Shown: positions 48,126 through 58,830, counted from the first letter of the stretch. The stretch is 64,000 bases of DNA from Propionibacteriales bacterium (GCA_026392465.1 JAPLCA010000026.1:124001-188000); one strand, 5' to 3'. The notes: generated by a model not told the origin, from the sequence alone. Numbers and translations: made by a program.

Positions 48126-49694
48126 TCAGATCTCGCGCTTGAGGATCTTGCCCGTGGCCGTCATGGGCAGCTCGTCGCGGAACTCCACGATGCGCGGGTA
48201 CTTGTACGCCGCGAACTGCTCCTTGCCCCAGGCGACGAGGTCGGCCTCGGACACGTCGTCGTGGTCCTTGTTCTTCACGACGACGGCCTTGATCTCCTCG
48301 CCGTGGCTCTCGTGCGGGACGCCGATGACCGCGACCAGCGAGACGGCCGGGTGCGTGATCAGCACCTCCTCGAGCTCGCGCGGGTACACGTTGTAGCCGC
48401 CGCGGATGATCATGTCCTTGCTGCGGTCGACGATGTAGTAGAAGCCGTCGGCGTCCTTGCGGCCGAGGTCGCCGGAGCGGAACCAGCCGTCGCGGATGGC
48501 TTCCGCCGTCGCCTCGGGGCGGTCGTAGTAGCCCTTCATGACGTTGTGGCCCTTGATGGCGATCTCGCCGACGGCGGTCTTGCCGTCGTCCTCGAGGTCG
48601 TCGGGCACGTCGTTCCACTCGGAATCGATCAGCTTCATCTCCACGCCGGGGATCGGCACGCCGATCGAGCCGACGCGGGGCTCCTGCCCGAACACGGAGA
48701 AGGACGCCACGGGCGACGTCTCCGAAAGGCCGTAGCCCTCCAGGATGGTCACGCCGAAGCGGTCCTTGAACTGGCGGTGGATGTCGACCGGCAGGGCCGA
48801 GCCGCCGGCCGCGGCCACGCGCAGGTTCTGCGCGATCGTGGCGACGTCGACCGTCTCGTCGAGCGCGCCGAGCAGGCCCCAATACATGGTGGGCACGCCT
48901 GCGAAGTAGGTGACCTGCTCCTTGAGCATCAGGCCCAGCGCCGCCTGCGCCTCGAAGCGCGGGAGCATGACGACGGTGCCGCCGAAGGCCATGGAGCCGT
49001 TCTGGATGCACGTCTGGCCGAAGGAGTGGAACAGCGGCAGCACGCAGAGGTAGGTGTCGGGGTTGGTCTCGTCGGCCCCGAACAGGTCGGCCCCGGCGAG
49101 CGCGTTGTCGCGCATGTTGCGGTGGCGCAGCTCCGCACCCTTGGGCTGGCCGGTCGTGCCGGACGTGTAGAGGATGACGGCGGTGTCGTCGTCGTCCGTC
49201 TCGACCGTCTCGAAGGTGGGCGGCTGCTGCGCGACCAGCGGGGCGTAGTACTCCGGCGGCTCCATGGGCTCCGGGGCGGCGGAGTCGAGCTTGATGAGGA
49301 AGAAGTCCTTGCAGCCCTCGACCGCCTGGAAGCCCTCCCACGCCGCCTCGCCGATCGGCAGGTCGGGGGTGCCCTCGAACGCGAAGTAGGCGACGGCGTC
49401 GGAGTCGTCGAGGTGGTAGGCGACCTCACGGCCCTTCAGCAGGACGTTGAGCGGGACGACCGTCGCGCCGGCCTTGAGGATGCCGTAGTAGATGATCGTG
49501 AAGTACGGCAGGTTCGGGCACGACAGCGCGACCTTGTCGCCCGGCTGCACCCCGCGCGAGACGAGCAGGTTGGCCACCTGGCTCGCGGCGCCGTCGACCT
49601 GCGCGTACGAGAGTCGGGTGTCACCGAAGACGATGGCGGTGCGGTCGGCGTACGTCGAGGCGGACTTCTCCAGCAGGGCGGCGAGGTTGGCCAT
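48126..49694 (-). CDS. Long-chain fatty-acid--CoA ligase
   Basis: A 522-residue ANL enzyme that activates fatty acids. The P-loop is ILYTSGTTGQPKGAELRH, GYGLSETSPVAS follows, RSGDLGRKDADGFYYIVDR carries the hinge, GGYNVYPRELEEV the next motif and the catalytic lysine is in MTATGKILKREI at the very C-terminus. All are intact. It stands apart from the first ligase in the window (different N-terminus) and lies 86 nt downstream of purC on the same strand. Confidence 0.92.
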   Translation of the reverse strand: MANLAALLEKSASTYADRTAIVFGDTRLSYAQVDGAASQVANLLVSRGVQPGDKVALSCPNLPYFTIIYYGILKAGATVVPLNVLLKGREVAYHLDDSDAVAYFAFEGTPDLPIGEAAWEGFQAVEGCKDFFLIKLDSAAPEPMEPPEYYAPLVAQQPPTFETVETDDDDTAVILYTSGTTGQPKGAELRHRNMRDNALAGADLFGADETNPDTYLCVLPLFHSFGQTCIQNGSMAFGGTVVMLPRFEAQAALGLMLKEQVTYFAGVPTMYWGLLGALDETVDVATIAQNLRVAAAGGSALPVDIHRQFKDRFGVTILEGYGLSETSPVASFSVFGQEPRVGSIGVPIPGVEMKLIDSEWNDVPDDLEDDGKTAVGEIAIKGHNVMKGYYDRPEATAEAIRDGWFRSGDLGRKDADGFYYIVDRSKDMIIRGGYNVYPRELEEVLITHPAVSLVAVIGVPHESHGEEIKAVVVKNKDHDDVSEADLVAWGKEQFAAYKYPRIVEFRDELPMTATGKILKREI

Positions 49695-49780
49695 CGCGGG
49701 CTCCTTCAGACGAGGGTGTGGGCGGCGTCACCACCCTACCCACGTCTCGGATACCGCCGGTACGCGAGTCCGGCGCAGTC

Positions 49781-50644
49781 TCAGAAGGTGGAGCCCGTGA
49801 GCTGCTCGTAGGCCCGGACGTACCGCTCCCGGGTGGCCTCGACGACGTCCGCGGGCAGGCTCGGCGGAGGCGTGTCGGAGGCCTTGTCCCAGCCCGACGC
49901 TTCCGACGTGAGCCAGTCGCGCACCGGCTGCTTGTCGAACGACGGCTGGGGACGTCCGGGCTGGTACGTCTCGGCCGGCCAGAAGCGGGACGAGTCCGGG
50001 GTGAGCACCTCGTCGGCCAGCACGATCGTGCCGTCCGGGCGGGCACCGAACTCCAGCTTCGTGTCGGCCAGGATGATGCCGCGCGTGCGGGCGATCCGCT
50101 CGGCGCGCGCGTACACGTCGAGCGTGAGCGAGCGCAGCCGCTCCGCGACCTCGGCGCCGACCAGCTCGACGACCGCGTCGAAGTCGATGTTCTCGTCGTG
50201 GTCGCCGACCGCGGCCTTCGTCGCCGGCGTGAAGATCGGCTCGGGCAGCCGTGAGCCGTCGACGAGCCCGTCGGGCAGCGGCACGCCGCACACCTCGCCG
50301 GTCGCCTGGTAGTCGGCCAGCCCCGACCCCGTCAGGTAGCCCCGCACGACGCACTCGACGGGATACATGTCGAGCTTCTCGACCACGAGCGCCCGACCCC
50401 GCACCCGCTCGGGCACCTGCGTCGACACCACGTGGTTCGGCACGACGTCGGCGAGCTGGTCGAACCACCACAGCGACATCCGCGTCAGCAGCTCCCCCTT
50501 GTCGGGGATCCCGGGACTCAGCACGAAGTCGTACGCCGAGATCCGGTCCGACGCCACCATGAGCAGTCGGCCCGACTCGAGCTCGTAGAGGTCACGGACC
50601 TTGCCGGAGTGCAGGTGCACGGCACCGGGAACGTCGAGAGGCAC
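49781..50644 (-). CDS. purC: SAICAR synthase
   Basis: ATP-dependent joining of aspartate to CAIR in purine synthesis. 287 residues. The nucleotide site is [20 protein letters not shown], followed by [29 protein letters not shown] and the Asp-binding [11 protein letters not shown]. The GTG at 50644 is the start consistent with homologue length, and a TAGGCT box is 7 nt upstream. The longer ORF reads into the repeat region. It is transcribed alone. Confidence 0.93.
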   Translation of the reverse strand: MPLDVPGAVHLHSGKVRDLYELESGRLLMVASDRISAYDFVLSPGIPDKGELLTRMSLWWFDQLADVVPNHVVSTQVPERVRGRALVVEKLDMYPVECVVRGYLTGSGLADYQATGEVCGVPLPDGLVDGSRLPEPIFTPATKAAVGDHDENIDFDAVVELVGAEVAERLRSLTLDVYARAERIARTRGIILADTKLEFGARPDGTIVLADEVLTPDSSRFWPAETYQPGRPQPSFDKQPVRDWLTSEASGWDKASDTPPPSLPADVVEATRERYVRAYEQLTGSTF

Positions 50645-50749
50645 GACCGACAGCCTAGGAGGTCCGACCCCCTCCCCCACCCACCGGCGTCCGAACGTCT
50701 CGCCCATCGGGTCGGCGGACGGGGTGGTCGGCCAGGCCCGCCTCGTCCT
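50645..50749. other. Short region between purC and composite repeat copy 3
   Basis: Contains the TAGGCT box (minus strand, 50652-50657) that would start purC transcription close to its GTG. The remaining bases show no gene or clear motif. Confidence 0.4.
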
Positions 50750-50765
50750 GCGGGTGCGGTGGCTG

Positions 50766-50870
50766 GGCTCTCTCCTGGGGGTGGGGGCGCGCTGGGGTGG
50801 CTTCTCTCTCGGCCTGCGGCTGCGCTGGGGTGGCTTCTCGTTCGGGTGGGGCTGCGCTGGCGCGGCGTTG
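50766..50870. repeat. Tandem array, three diverged units (copy 3, left)
   Basis: GGCTTCTC-type blocks (the first reads GGCTCTCTC) start at 50766, 50799 and 50832, about 33 bp apart, mixed with GGGTGGGGCTGCGCTGG. They are diverged but resemble the copy 4 unit. Confidence 0.65.
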
Positions 50871-51317
50871 ACTCGTCCTGCGCTCCGAAAGAGCTTCGAC
50901 CGGGCGGCTGGGCGGGGTCGGCTTCGGGTCTCGGGCTGTGGCCCGCGTGGGACGCAAGAATCTGCGTTCGTGCGCTGGGACTCGAAGTCTTCTGCGTTTG
51001 CTACGGGATCCCGTCGTGAACGCAGAAGCGTTCCGATCTCAACGCGCGAATGCAGAATCTTGGGTGCCCTTTGGGTTGGGGGGACGAAGGATTCTTCTTT
51101 CTCGTGGACCGTTCCACGAGAAAGAAGAATCCTTCACGCCCTCGCCCCCTCAGCGGTGGATCTGCCACCTGAACAGCGCCCAGAAGGTGGCAGATCCACC
51201 GCCGGACCGCACGAACGCAGAATCTTGCGTCCACAGCGCGGGCCACAGCCCGAGAACCCAGCCCACCGGCCCGCCAGCCGCCCGGTCGAGGCCCTTTCGG
51301 AGACCACCTCCACGAGA

Positions 51318-51450
51318 AGCCGCGCCAGCGCACCCCCACCCGAGCAGCAAGCCACACCAACGCACCCCACCCGACCACGAAACCGCGCCAGCGCAGCCCC
51401 ACCCGAGCAGGAAGCCACGCCCGCGCAGCCGCAGGCCGAGGAAAAACCAC
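51318..51450. repeat. Tandem array, five units (copy 3, right)
   Basis: AGCCGCGCCAGCGCA-like units start at 51318, 51350, 51381, 51413 and 51445, a 31/32-bp period. They are reverse complements of the copy 3 and 4 left-array units. Confidence 0.75.
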
Positions 51451-51519
51451 CCCGACGCACCCCACCCGACCCCAAGCCCGCCCAGCCCGCTCCGGACAGG
51501 CCGAGCCGGGCTCAGGGCG

Positions 51520-52977
51520 TCAGAGGATCGCGCCCGGCGTGTAGGTGGCGGCGGCCGGGTCGACGGCGACGAGCTCGTCGACCTGGGCGACGACGGCGGC
51601 GACCTGGGCGGTCGCGGCGCCGGTGAACTCCAGGGGTGCGGCGACGAGGGAGGCGAGGTCGGCCTCGGTGAGGGCGAGTCGCTCGTCGGCCGCGAGGCGT
51701 GCGAACAGGTCGTTGCCGGCCGACCCTTGCTCGCGCATCTCCAGGGCGACGGCCACCGCGTGCTCCTTGATCGCCTCGTGCGCGGCCTCACGGCCCACGC
51801 CGGCGCGCACCGCGGCCATCAGCACCTTGGTCGTCGCCAGGAACGGCAGGTAGCGGTCGAGCTCACGCTGGACGACCGCCGGGAACACGCCGAACTCGTC
51901 GAGGACGGTCAGGAACGTCTCGAACAGGCCGTCCGCGGCGTAGAACGCATCGGGGAGGGCCACACGGCGCACGACCGAGCACGACACGTCGCCCTCGTTC
52001 CACTGGTCGCCGGCCAGCTCGCCCACCATCGACACGTAGCCGCGGACGACGACGGCCAGGCCGTTGACCCGCTCGCACGAGCGCGTGTTCATCTTGTGCG
52101 GCATCGCGCTCGAGCCGACCTGGCCGGGCTTGAAGCCCTCGGTGACCAGCTCGTTGCCGGCCATGAGCCGGATCGTCGTGGCCAGGTTCGACGGGGCGGC
52201 CACCAGCTGCGCGAGCGACGTGACCACGTCGTAGTCGAGCGAGCGCGGGTAGACCTGCCCGACGCTGGTCAGCACCCGCTCGAAGCCGAGGTGCTCGGCG
52301 ACACGCCGCTCCAGGTCGGCGAGCTTGGCGAAGCCGTCTGCCGCCCCCGGCCCGGCACCCCCGCCGGGTGCCCCGCCCAGCAGGTCGAGCTGGTCCTGCG
52401 CGGTGCCGACGGGACCCTTGATGCCGCGCAGCGGGTAGCGGGCGAGGAGGTCGTCGAGCCGGCCGATGCCGGTGAGGAGCTCGTCGGCGACGGTCGCGAA
52501 GCGCTTGCCGAGCGTCGTCGCCTGCGCCGCCACGTTGTGGCTGCGACCCGCCATGACGAGCTCGGCGTGCTCGGCGGCCAGCCGGGCGAGCCTCGCCAGC
52601 GCCGCGACGGCCCTCGAGCGCAGCACCTGAAGCGACGCCCGCACCTGCAGCTGCTCCACGTTCTCCGTCAGGTCGCGCGACGTCATGCCCTTGTGGATGT
52701 GCTCGCTGCCGGCGAGCGCCGCGAACTCCTCGATCCGTGCCTTGACGTCGTGCCGGGTCACGCGCTCGCGGTCGGCGATCGACGCGAGGTCGACCTGGTC
52801 GACGACGGCCTCGTAGGCCTCGATCACGCCGTCGGGCGTCTCGACCCCCAGGTCGCGCTGGGCCTTGAGCACGGCGATCCACAGCTGCCGCTCGAGCACG
52901 ATCTTGTGCTCGGGCGACCAGATGCGCGCGATCTCGGGCGAGGCGTAGCGGTGGGCCAGAACGTTGGGCGTCGTCAC
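51520..52977 (-). CDS. purB: Adenylosuccinate lyase with an in-frame repeat insertion
   Basis: Splits SAICAR and adenylosuccinate, two steps of purine synthesis. 485 residues. The N-terminus TTPNVLAHRYASPEIARIWS, the H-loop HIHKGMTSRDLTEN, SVGQVYPRSLDYDV and the fumarase-family signature SSAMPHKMNTRSCERVNG are all present. Residues about 203-216, reading [11 protein letters not shown], appear to be an extra loop made by a 36-bp repeat (52333-52368) also found intergenically at 4803. From memory, actinomycete PurB proteins have a shorter loop there. The GTG at 52977 gives the family-typical start; ATGs at 52986 and 52989 are alternatives. Confidence 0.95.
   Translation of the reverse strand: MTTPNVLAHRYASPEIARIWSPEHKIVLERQLWIAVLKAQRDLGVETPDGVIEAYEAVVDQVDLASIADRERVTRHDVKARIEEFAALAGSEHIHKGMTSRDLTENVEQLQVRASLQVLRSRAVAALARLARLAAEHAELVMAGRSHNVAAQATTLGKRFATVADELLTGIGRLDDLLARYPLRGIKGPVGTAQDQLDLLGGAPGGGAGPGAADGFAKLADLERRVAEHLGFERVLTSVGQVYPRSLDYDVVTSLAQLVAAPSNLATTIRLMAGNELVTEGFKPGQVGSSAMPHKMNTRSCERVNGLAVVVRGYVSMVGELAGDQWNEGDVSCSVVRRVALPDAFYAADGLFETFLTVLDEFGVFPAVVQRELDRYLPFLATTKVLMAAVRAGVGREAAHEAIKEHAVAVALEMREQGSAGNDLFARLAADERLALTEADLASLVAAPLEFTGAATAQVAAVVAQVDELVAVDPAAATYTPGAIL
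52333..52368. repeat. 36-bp G+C-rich repeat inside purB
   Basis: Reverse complement matches 34 of 36 bases of the repeat at 4803-4838. It sits in frame in purB and encodes a Gly/Ala/Pro-rich loop. Confidence 0.85.
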
Positions 52978-53025
52978 GCCGCACATCATCCCACCCGCCC
53001 CGCGGACGACGGACGGCCGTCCGCG

Positions 53026-53775
53026 TCAGACGGCGACGTAGTGGTCGACGTCCTCGAGGAGGATCCGCGTGCCGGTGTCGCCGTCCCACGACGCCCGGAG
53101 CCCGTGGCGCCGGAGCACCGGGAGCACCTCGTCCGACACCAGCGCGCCGACGAGCCGTGCGTAGGTGGCGTCCTTCTCGGCGTCGTCGAGCGCCTCCCAC
53201 TCCTCGCGCGGCAGGTGCTCGGCCAGGAAGACGCCGTAGCCGAGGTACGTCGTGCGGGTCTCCAGCAGCGTCTCGGTGTCCTGCTGGTGGAAGTAGACGT
53301 ACCCGCGCCAGCGTCGGGAGTCGTCGCGCTCGTCGCCGATCTCGGCCGTCGCGCAGCTGCCGCAGCAGGTGAAGTCGGGACGGGCCAGCACGCCGATCGC
53401 CTCGAGGTCGTCGAAGGCGGCGAGCAGCGGCGGGCGGGCGACGTCGGCCGACCAGGCCGCCTGCTGCTCGCGTCGGGCGCGGACGAGGTGCCGGAAGGCG
53501 TCGACGGCCTGCTGCTCGGTGACGCCGAGCTCGGCGATCTCGTCCTCGCGCAGCTCGAGGAGGTCCTCCACCTCGGTCCGGCCCAGGAGCACGTCCTCCC
53601 ACAGCAGGTCGCGCAGCGCCTCCTCGACGTCGGCAGGCAGGCGCAGCGACGACGGCAGGACCAGTCCGGCCGGCTGGTCGTTCAGCCCTCCCGCGGGCCG
53701 GGTCGAGGCGGCCTGCTGCTGGCGGCGCCCGCGCAGCCGCGACCAGAACCCTCGGCGCTGCTCCGACCCGGACAT
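53026..53775 (-). CDS. DUF6891 protein
   Basis: A 249-residue protein of unknown function. After a basic N-terminus there is an acidic helical part and a conserved core with FTCCGSCATAEIGDE, a likely metal-binding cysteine cluster, and WRGYVYFHQQDTE. It ends with a beta-rich LRASWDGDTGTRILLEDV region. The purD stop overlaps its ATG by one base (TGATG), so the two are translationally linked. No link to purine synthesis is visible from its sequence. A 14-bp palindrome (53010-53023) just after the stop could terminate transcription. Confidence 0.82.
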   Translation of the reverse strand: MSGSEQRRGFWSRLRGRRQQQAASTRPAGGLNDQPAGLVLPSSLRLPADVEEALRDLLWEDVLLGRTEVEDLLELREDEIAELGVTEQQAVDAFRHLVRARREQQAAWSADVARPPLLAAFDDLEAIGVLARPDFTCCGSCATAEIGDERDDSRRWRGYVYFHQQDTETLLETRTTYLGYGVFLAEHLPREEWEALDDAEKDATYARLVGALVSDEVLPVLRRHGLRASWDGDTGTRILLEDVDHYVAV

Positions 53776-55034
53776 CAGACCTCGATCTCCCCGCGCTGGG
53801 CGGCCAGGGCGATGTCCGCGCGGAACTGCGCACCGTCGAAGGAGATCGCGTCGACCCCGGCGTAGGCCCGGTCGCGAGCGTGCTCGAGGTCCTCGCCGAC
53901 CGCGGTGACCGCCAGCACCCGCCCGCCGCTGGTCACGAGTCGGCCGTCGGCGTCCAACCCGGTCCCCGCGTGGATGACGTCGACGCCCTCGATCGTGTTC
54001 GCCGCGCCGACTCCGAGGATCACGTCGCCGGACCGCGACGACGCCGGGTAGCCGGCCGACGACATGACCACCGTGACGGCCGTGCCGTCGTGCCAGGCCG
54101 GCAGCCCGACCGCGTCGAGGGTGCCGGTCGCGGCGCCGTGCAGCAGCGACGCGAGCGGGGTGCGCAGCAGGGCCAGGATCGCCTGGGTCTCGGGGTCGCC
54201 GAAGCGGGCGTTGAACTCGACGACGCGCACCCCCCGCGACGTCAGGGCGAGCCCGGCGTAGAGGAGACCCTGGAACGGCGTGCCGCGACGTGCCATCTCC
54301 TGCACGGTGGGCACGAGCACACGGCGGGTCACGTCGGCGACCAGGTCGTCGGGCGCCCACGTGAGGGGCGTGTAGGCGCCCATGCCTCCGGTGTCGGGTC
54401 CGGCGTCGCCGTCGAGGGCGCGCTTGAAGTCCTGGGCGGGCTGCAGCGGCAGGACGGTCTCGCCGTCGGTGATGGCGAAGAGGGACACCTCGGGGCCGTC
54501 GAGGAACTCCTCGATGACCACGCGGTCGCAGCCGGCCGCGTGGTCGAGGGCCTCCTGACGGTCCTCGGTGACGACGACTCCTTTGCCGGCGGCCAGCGCG
54601 TCGTCCTTGACGACGTACGGCGGACCGAAGGCGTCGAGCGCGGCGGCGACCTCCTCGGCGGTCTCGCACACGTGTGCCATGGCGGTGGGCACCTCGGCGG
54701 CCGCCATGACCTGCTTCGCGAAGGCCTTCGAGCCCTCCAGCTGCGCGGCGGCGCGACTGGGCCCGAAGCAGGCGATCCCGGCGTCGCGGACGGCGTCGGC
54801 GACGCCGGCGACGAGCGGCGCCTCCGGGCCGACGACGACGAGGTCGGCGCCGATCGACGTGGCGAGCGCGGCGACGGCGTCACCGTCGAGCGGGTCGACG
54901 TCGTGCAGGGTCGCGACGTCGGCGATGCCCGGGTTGCCGGGTGCCGCGTGCACCTCGGTGACCTGCGGGTCGCGGGACAGGGCCAGGGCCAGGGCGTGCT
55001 CGCGTCCGCCGGTACCGATCACCAGAGTCTTCAC
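53775..55034 (-). CDS. purD: Phosphoribosylamine--glycine ligase
   Basis: ATP-grasp ligase making GAR, the second step of purine synthesis. 419 residues. The N-terminal VIGTGGREHALALAL, the ATP-grasp segment VVKDDALAAGKGVVV, EEFLDGPEVSLFAI and the metal site VVEFNARFGDPETQAIL are intact. The GTG at 55034 matches the family start; TAGGGT lies 8 nt upstream. It heads a purD-DUF6891 operon divergent from a GNAT gene. Confidence 0.95.
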   Translation of the reverse strand: MKTLVIGTGGREHALALALSRDPQVTEVHAAPGNPGIADVATLHDVDPLDGDAVAALATSIGADLVVVGPEAPLVAGVADAVRDAGIACFGPSRAAAQLEGSKAFAKQVMAAAEVPTAMAHVCETAEEVAAALDAFGPPYVVKDDALAAGKGVVVTEDRQEALDHAAGCDRVVIEEFLDGPEVSLFAITDGETVLPLQPAQDFKRALDGDAGPDTGGMGAYTPLTWAPDDLVADVTRRVLVPTVQEMARRGTPFQGLLYAGLALTSRGVRVVEFNARFGDPETQAILALLRTPLASLLHGAATGTLDAVGLPAWHDGTAVTVVMSSAGYPASSRSGDVILGVGAANTIEGVDVIHAGTGLDADGRLVTSGGRVLAVTAVGEDLEHARDRAYAGVDAISFDGAQFRADIALAAQRGEIEV

Positions 55035-55186
55035 GCTGCCCGACCCTATCGCCCCGGGTCGGCTCCGGATCGGTCGACGAGGAAGCTCGACCGCACTCCG
55101 ACGCGACCAGGCCGCGGCAGCGCCCGACACCATGCCGCCGTCGACGTCGGGACGGGGCCGCAGACGGCGGTGGGAGACTGGGCCAC

Positions 55187-55747
55187 GTGTACTCCGCCGA
55201 TGAGGGCCCGACGCCGTGGCTCGGCGGCGAGGTCCGCGCGGAGGGCCTCGTGCTGCGGTCCTGGGATCTGGGCGACGTGCCCACGATGGTCCGCCTGTTC
55301 GACACACCCGACATCGATCGGTGGACGCCGTTGGCGCACCCCTTCGACGAGGACGCCGCCACCGCCTACGTCCGCGCTGCCTGGGAGGGACGGTCGACCG
55401 GCACGCTCCAGCTGGCGGTCACGTATGACGGCGGAGAACCCCTCGGCGAGGTGCTGCTGTTCGGGACGGAAGAGGACGGGACCTGTGAGCTCGCCTACGC
55501 AGTGGGATGCGAGCACCGCGGCCAGGGCCTGGCGGTGCGCTCCGTCCGGGCCGCGCTCCGCGTAGCCCACGACGCTGGCCACGTCCGCGCGAGGCTCCGC
55601 ATCGCCGTCGGGAACCGGCGGAGCGAGCACGTCGCGCTGTGCGCCGGTTTCGCGCTCACTGGTGAGCCGGTGCAGCACCGGCGGCGCAAGGGGCGGACGC
55701 TGAGCCTGCGCACCTGGCGGCGCGCGGACCTGCAGACCCGAGACTGA
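55187..55747 (+). CDS. GNAT-family acetyltransferase (RimJ/RimL-like)
   Basis: A 186-residue acetyltransferase with the RimJ/RimL type N-terminal region (EGLVLRSWDLGDVPTMVRLF), EPLGEVLLFG, and the acetyl-CoA loop GCEHRGQGLAVRSVRAAL followed by RLRIAVGNRRSEHVALCAGF. The substrate may be a protein N-terminus or a small amine; it is unknown. GTG start at 55187. It is convergent with purA, with a 9-nt gap. Confidence 0.87.
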   Translation: MYSADEGPTPWLGGEVRAEGLVLRSWDLGDVPTMVRLFDTPDIDRWTPLAHPFDEDAATAYVRAAWEGRSTGTLQLAVTYDGGEPLGEVLLFGTEEDGTCELAYAVGCEHRGQGLAVRSVRAALRVAHDAGHVRARLRIAVGNRRSEHVALCAGFALTGEPVQHRRRKGRTLSLRTWRRADLQTRD

Positions 55748-55756
55748 CCGCCCGGC

Positions 55757-57190
<1,434 letters not shown>

Positions 57191-57252
57191 CTAGGCTCGC
57201 AGGGGCACCGTCGTCGACGGTGGTTCTCGGGGCCGCACGCAGAGGGAGCACC

Positions 57253-58167
57253 ATGAGCGACAGCAGGCCCTGGGTGGCCGTGGTGAACGCGCAGGCGGGC
57301 AGCAGCGACGACCCGCGCCTCGAGGAGGCGCTCGACGTGCTGCGCGCGCACACGTCGCTGGAGGTGCGGCACACCGAGGACCGCGACGACCTGCAGGACG
57401 CGGTGGCCGCGGCCCGTGGCGGCGTGGTGGTGGCGGTCGGCGGCGACGGCAGCATCCACGCCGTCGTCACGGCCGTCGACGACCTCGACCTGTTCGACGA
57501 CGTCGAGGTGGCGATCGTGCCGCTCGGCACCGGCAACGACTTCGTACGCACGCTCGGGCTCAGTGACGACCCGGTCGAGGCTGCACGGCAGGCCGTCGAC
57601 TGCGCGCCCCGTCCCGCCGACGTGATCCGCGACGGTCAGGACCGGCTGGTCGTCAACGCCGTCCACGTGGGCCTGGGCGCCGAGGCGAACGTGAAGGCGA
57701 CGCCGTGGAAGAAGGCGTTCGGCCCGGTCGGGTACGCCATCGGCGCGGCGATCACCGGAGTGGTCGGCAAGGGCTTCCACGCGACGGTGCACGTCGACGG
57801 CGAACGCATCGACTCGCCTCGTCGACTCATCCAGGTGGCCGTCGGCAACGGTCGCTACGTCGGCGGCGGCGCCCCGCTGCTCCCCGCGGCGGACCCGTTC
57901 GACGGCAGCCTCGACGTCGCGGTCGTGTGGGCGCACGCCCGGTGGAAGCGTCTCGGGTACGCGTACCGCCTGCGTCGCGGCCGCCACCCGATGCGTGACG
58001 ACGTCGTCTACCTCAAGGGTCGCGAGGTCGTGGTGCAGGGCGAGGCGTTGCAGGCCAACCTCGACGGCGACCTCTGCGATGCGAGCCCCCGGCACCAGTG
58101 GGTGGTCGAGCCGGGACGGCTGCGACTGCGTGCCCCCGCCGACGCGCCCCCGCCGCTGGAGGACTGA
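57253..58167 (+). CDS. Diacylglycerol kinase-family lipid kinase
   Basis: A 304-residue DagK/YegS-like kinase that probably phosphorylates diacylglycerol or a related lipid. The catalytic GGDG motif is VAVGGDGSIHAVV, followed by PLGTGNDFVRTLG and the C-terminal beta-sandwich domain (VAVGNGRYVGGG, the DGSLDVAVVW region). The ATG at 57253 has AGAGGGA about 5 nt upstream. It is divergent from purA and convergent with the DUF3151 gene. Confidence 0.92.
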   Translation: MSDSRPWVAVVNAQAGSSDDPRLEEALDVLRAHTSLEVRHTEDRDDLQDAVAAARGGVVVAVGGDGSIHAVVTAVDDLDLFDDVEVAIVPLGTGNDFVRTLGLSDDPVEAARQAVDCAPRPADVIRDGQDRLVVNAVHVGLGAEANVKATPWKKAFGPVGYAIGAAITGVVGKGFHATVHVDGERIDSPRRLIQVAVGNGRYVGGGAPLLPAADPFDGSLDVAVVWAHARWKRLGYAYRLRRGRHPMRDDVVYLKGREVVVQGEALQANLDGDLCDASPRHQWVVEPGRLRLRAPADAPPPLED

Positions 58168-58195
58168 GCGGTGCCGGTGATCTGAGCGGAGCCGC

Positions 58196-58597
58196 TCAGA
58201 CGAGCTGCGCGTACGCCTCGGGGCTCGACTCGTGCAGGAACTCGCGGCAGCGGTGCGCCTCGGCGTCGTCGCCGAGCCGCTCGGACCCGGTGGCGAGCGC
58301 CGCGAGCGAACGCAGGAAGCCCTGGTTCGGCTCGTGCGACCACGGCACCGGGCCGAAGCCCTTCCAGCCGTTGCGGCGCAACGCGTCGAGCGAGCGGTGG
58401 TAGGCCGTCCGCGCGAACGCGTAGCCCTCCAGGTCGTCACCCGCGTCGAGCGCCTCCTGCGCCAGGAGCGCCCACGCGAGCACCGAGTCGGGGTGCTCCG
58501 AGGCCACGGTCCGCGCCGACGTGCCCGACGCCAGATCCTGCGCGCCCGGGTCCTCGGGAAGGAACGTCTCCGGCGGCTCACCCAGCAAGTTCGTCAT
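58196..58597 (-). CDS. DUF3151 protein
   Basis: A 133-residue actinomycete-specific protein of unknown function, with conserved YAFARTAYHRSLDALRRNGW and VPWSHEPNQGFLRSL segments that suggest an all-helical fold. Its acidic N-terminus contains ETFLPEDP. TAGGGT lies 7 nt before the ATG, so its mRNA may be leaderless. It commonly neighbours purA or fba in related genomes. Composite repeat copy 4 lies just upstream. Confidence 0.85.
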   Translation of the reverse strand: MTNLLGEPPETFLPEDPGAQDLASGTSARTVASEHPDSVLAWALLAQEALDAGDDLEGYAFARTAYHRSLDALRRNGWKGFGPVPWSHEPNQGFLRSLAALATGSERLGDDAEAHRCREFLHESSPEAYAQLV

Positions 58598-58656
58598 GCT
58601 CTGCACCCTACGCACCGGGCCGGCGGAGGGGCTGGCGTGGGCTGGTGCGCTGGCGT

Positions 58657-58830
58657 GGCTTGTCTCTCGGGTGGGGGTGCGCTGGTGTGGCTCCGTGGTC
58701 GGGTGGGGGTGCGCTGGTGCGGCTCCGTGGTCGGGTGGGGCTGCGTGGGTGCGGCTCCGTGGTCGGGTGGGGCTGCGTGGGTGCGGCTCCGTGGTCGGGT
58801 GGGGGTGCGCTGCTGCGGCTTCTCGTGGAG
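58657..58830. repeat. Tandem array of 32-bp units (copy 4, left)
   Basis: Units start at 58657, 58689, 58721, 58753, 58785 and 58817, exactly 32 bp apart. The core of the inner four is GGCTCCGTGGTCGGGTGGG followed by a GCGCTGGTGC-like block. Confidence 0.9.

Larger units (their letters stand above)
50750..51480. repeat. Composite inverted-array element, copy 3 (core inverted)
   Basis: Arrays of a second subfamily (GGGTGGGGCTGCGCT-like units, about 33 bp apart on the left from 50766 and 32 bp on the right to 51450) flank the 29-bp inverted repeat 50883-50911 / 51274-51302. Inside, the order is C-B-A, not A-B-C: hairpin C 50992-51025, hairpin B 51086-51135, hairpin A 51153-51202. Hairpin C is an exact reverse complement of that in copy 4 over 34 nt. 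Hairpin B has a perfect 23-bp stem with CTTTC/GAAAG replacing CCTTC/GAAGG. It lies between the purC start and the purB stop. Confidence 0.88.

Noticed and set aside
48715-48735. TCCGAAAGGCC resembling the 29-bp inverted repeat
   Set aside because: A short chance match inside the acyl-CoA ligase coding sequence with no partner.
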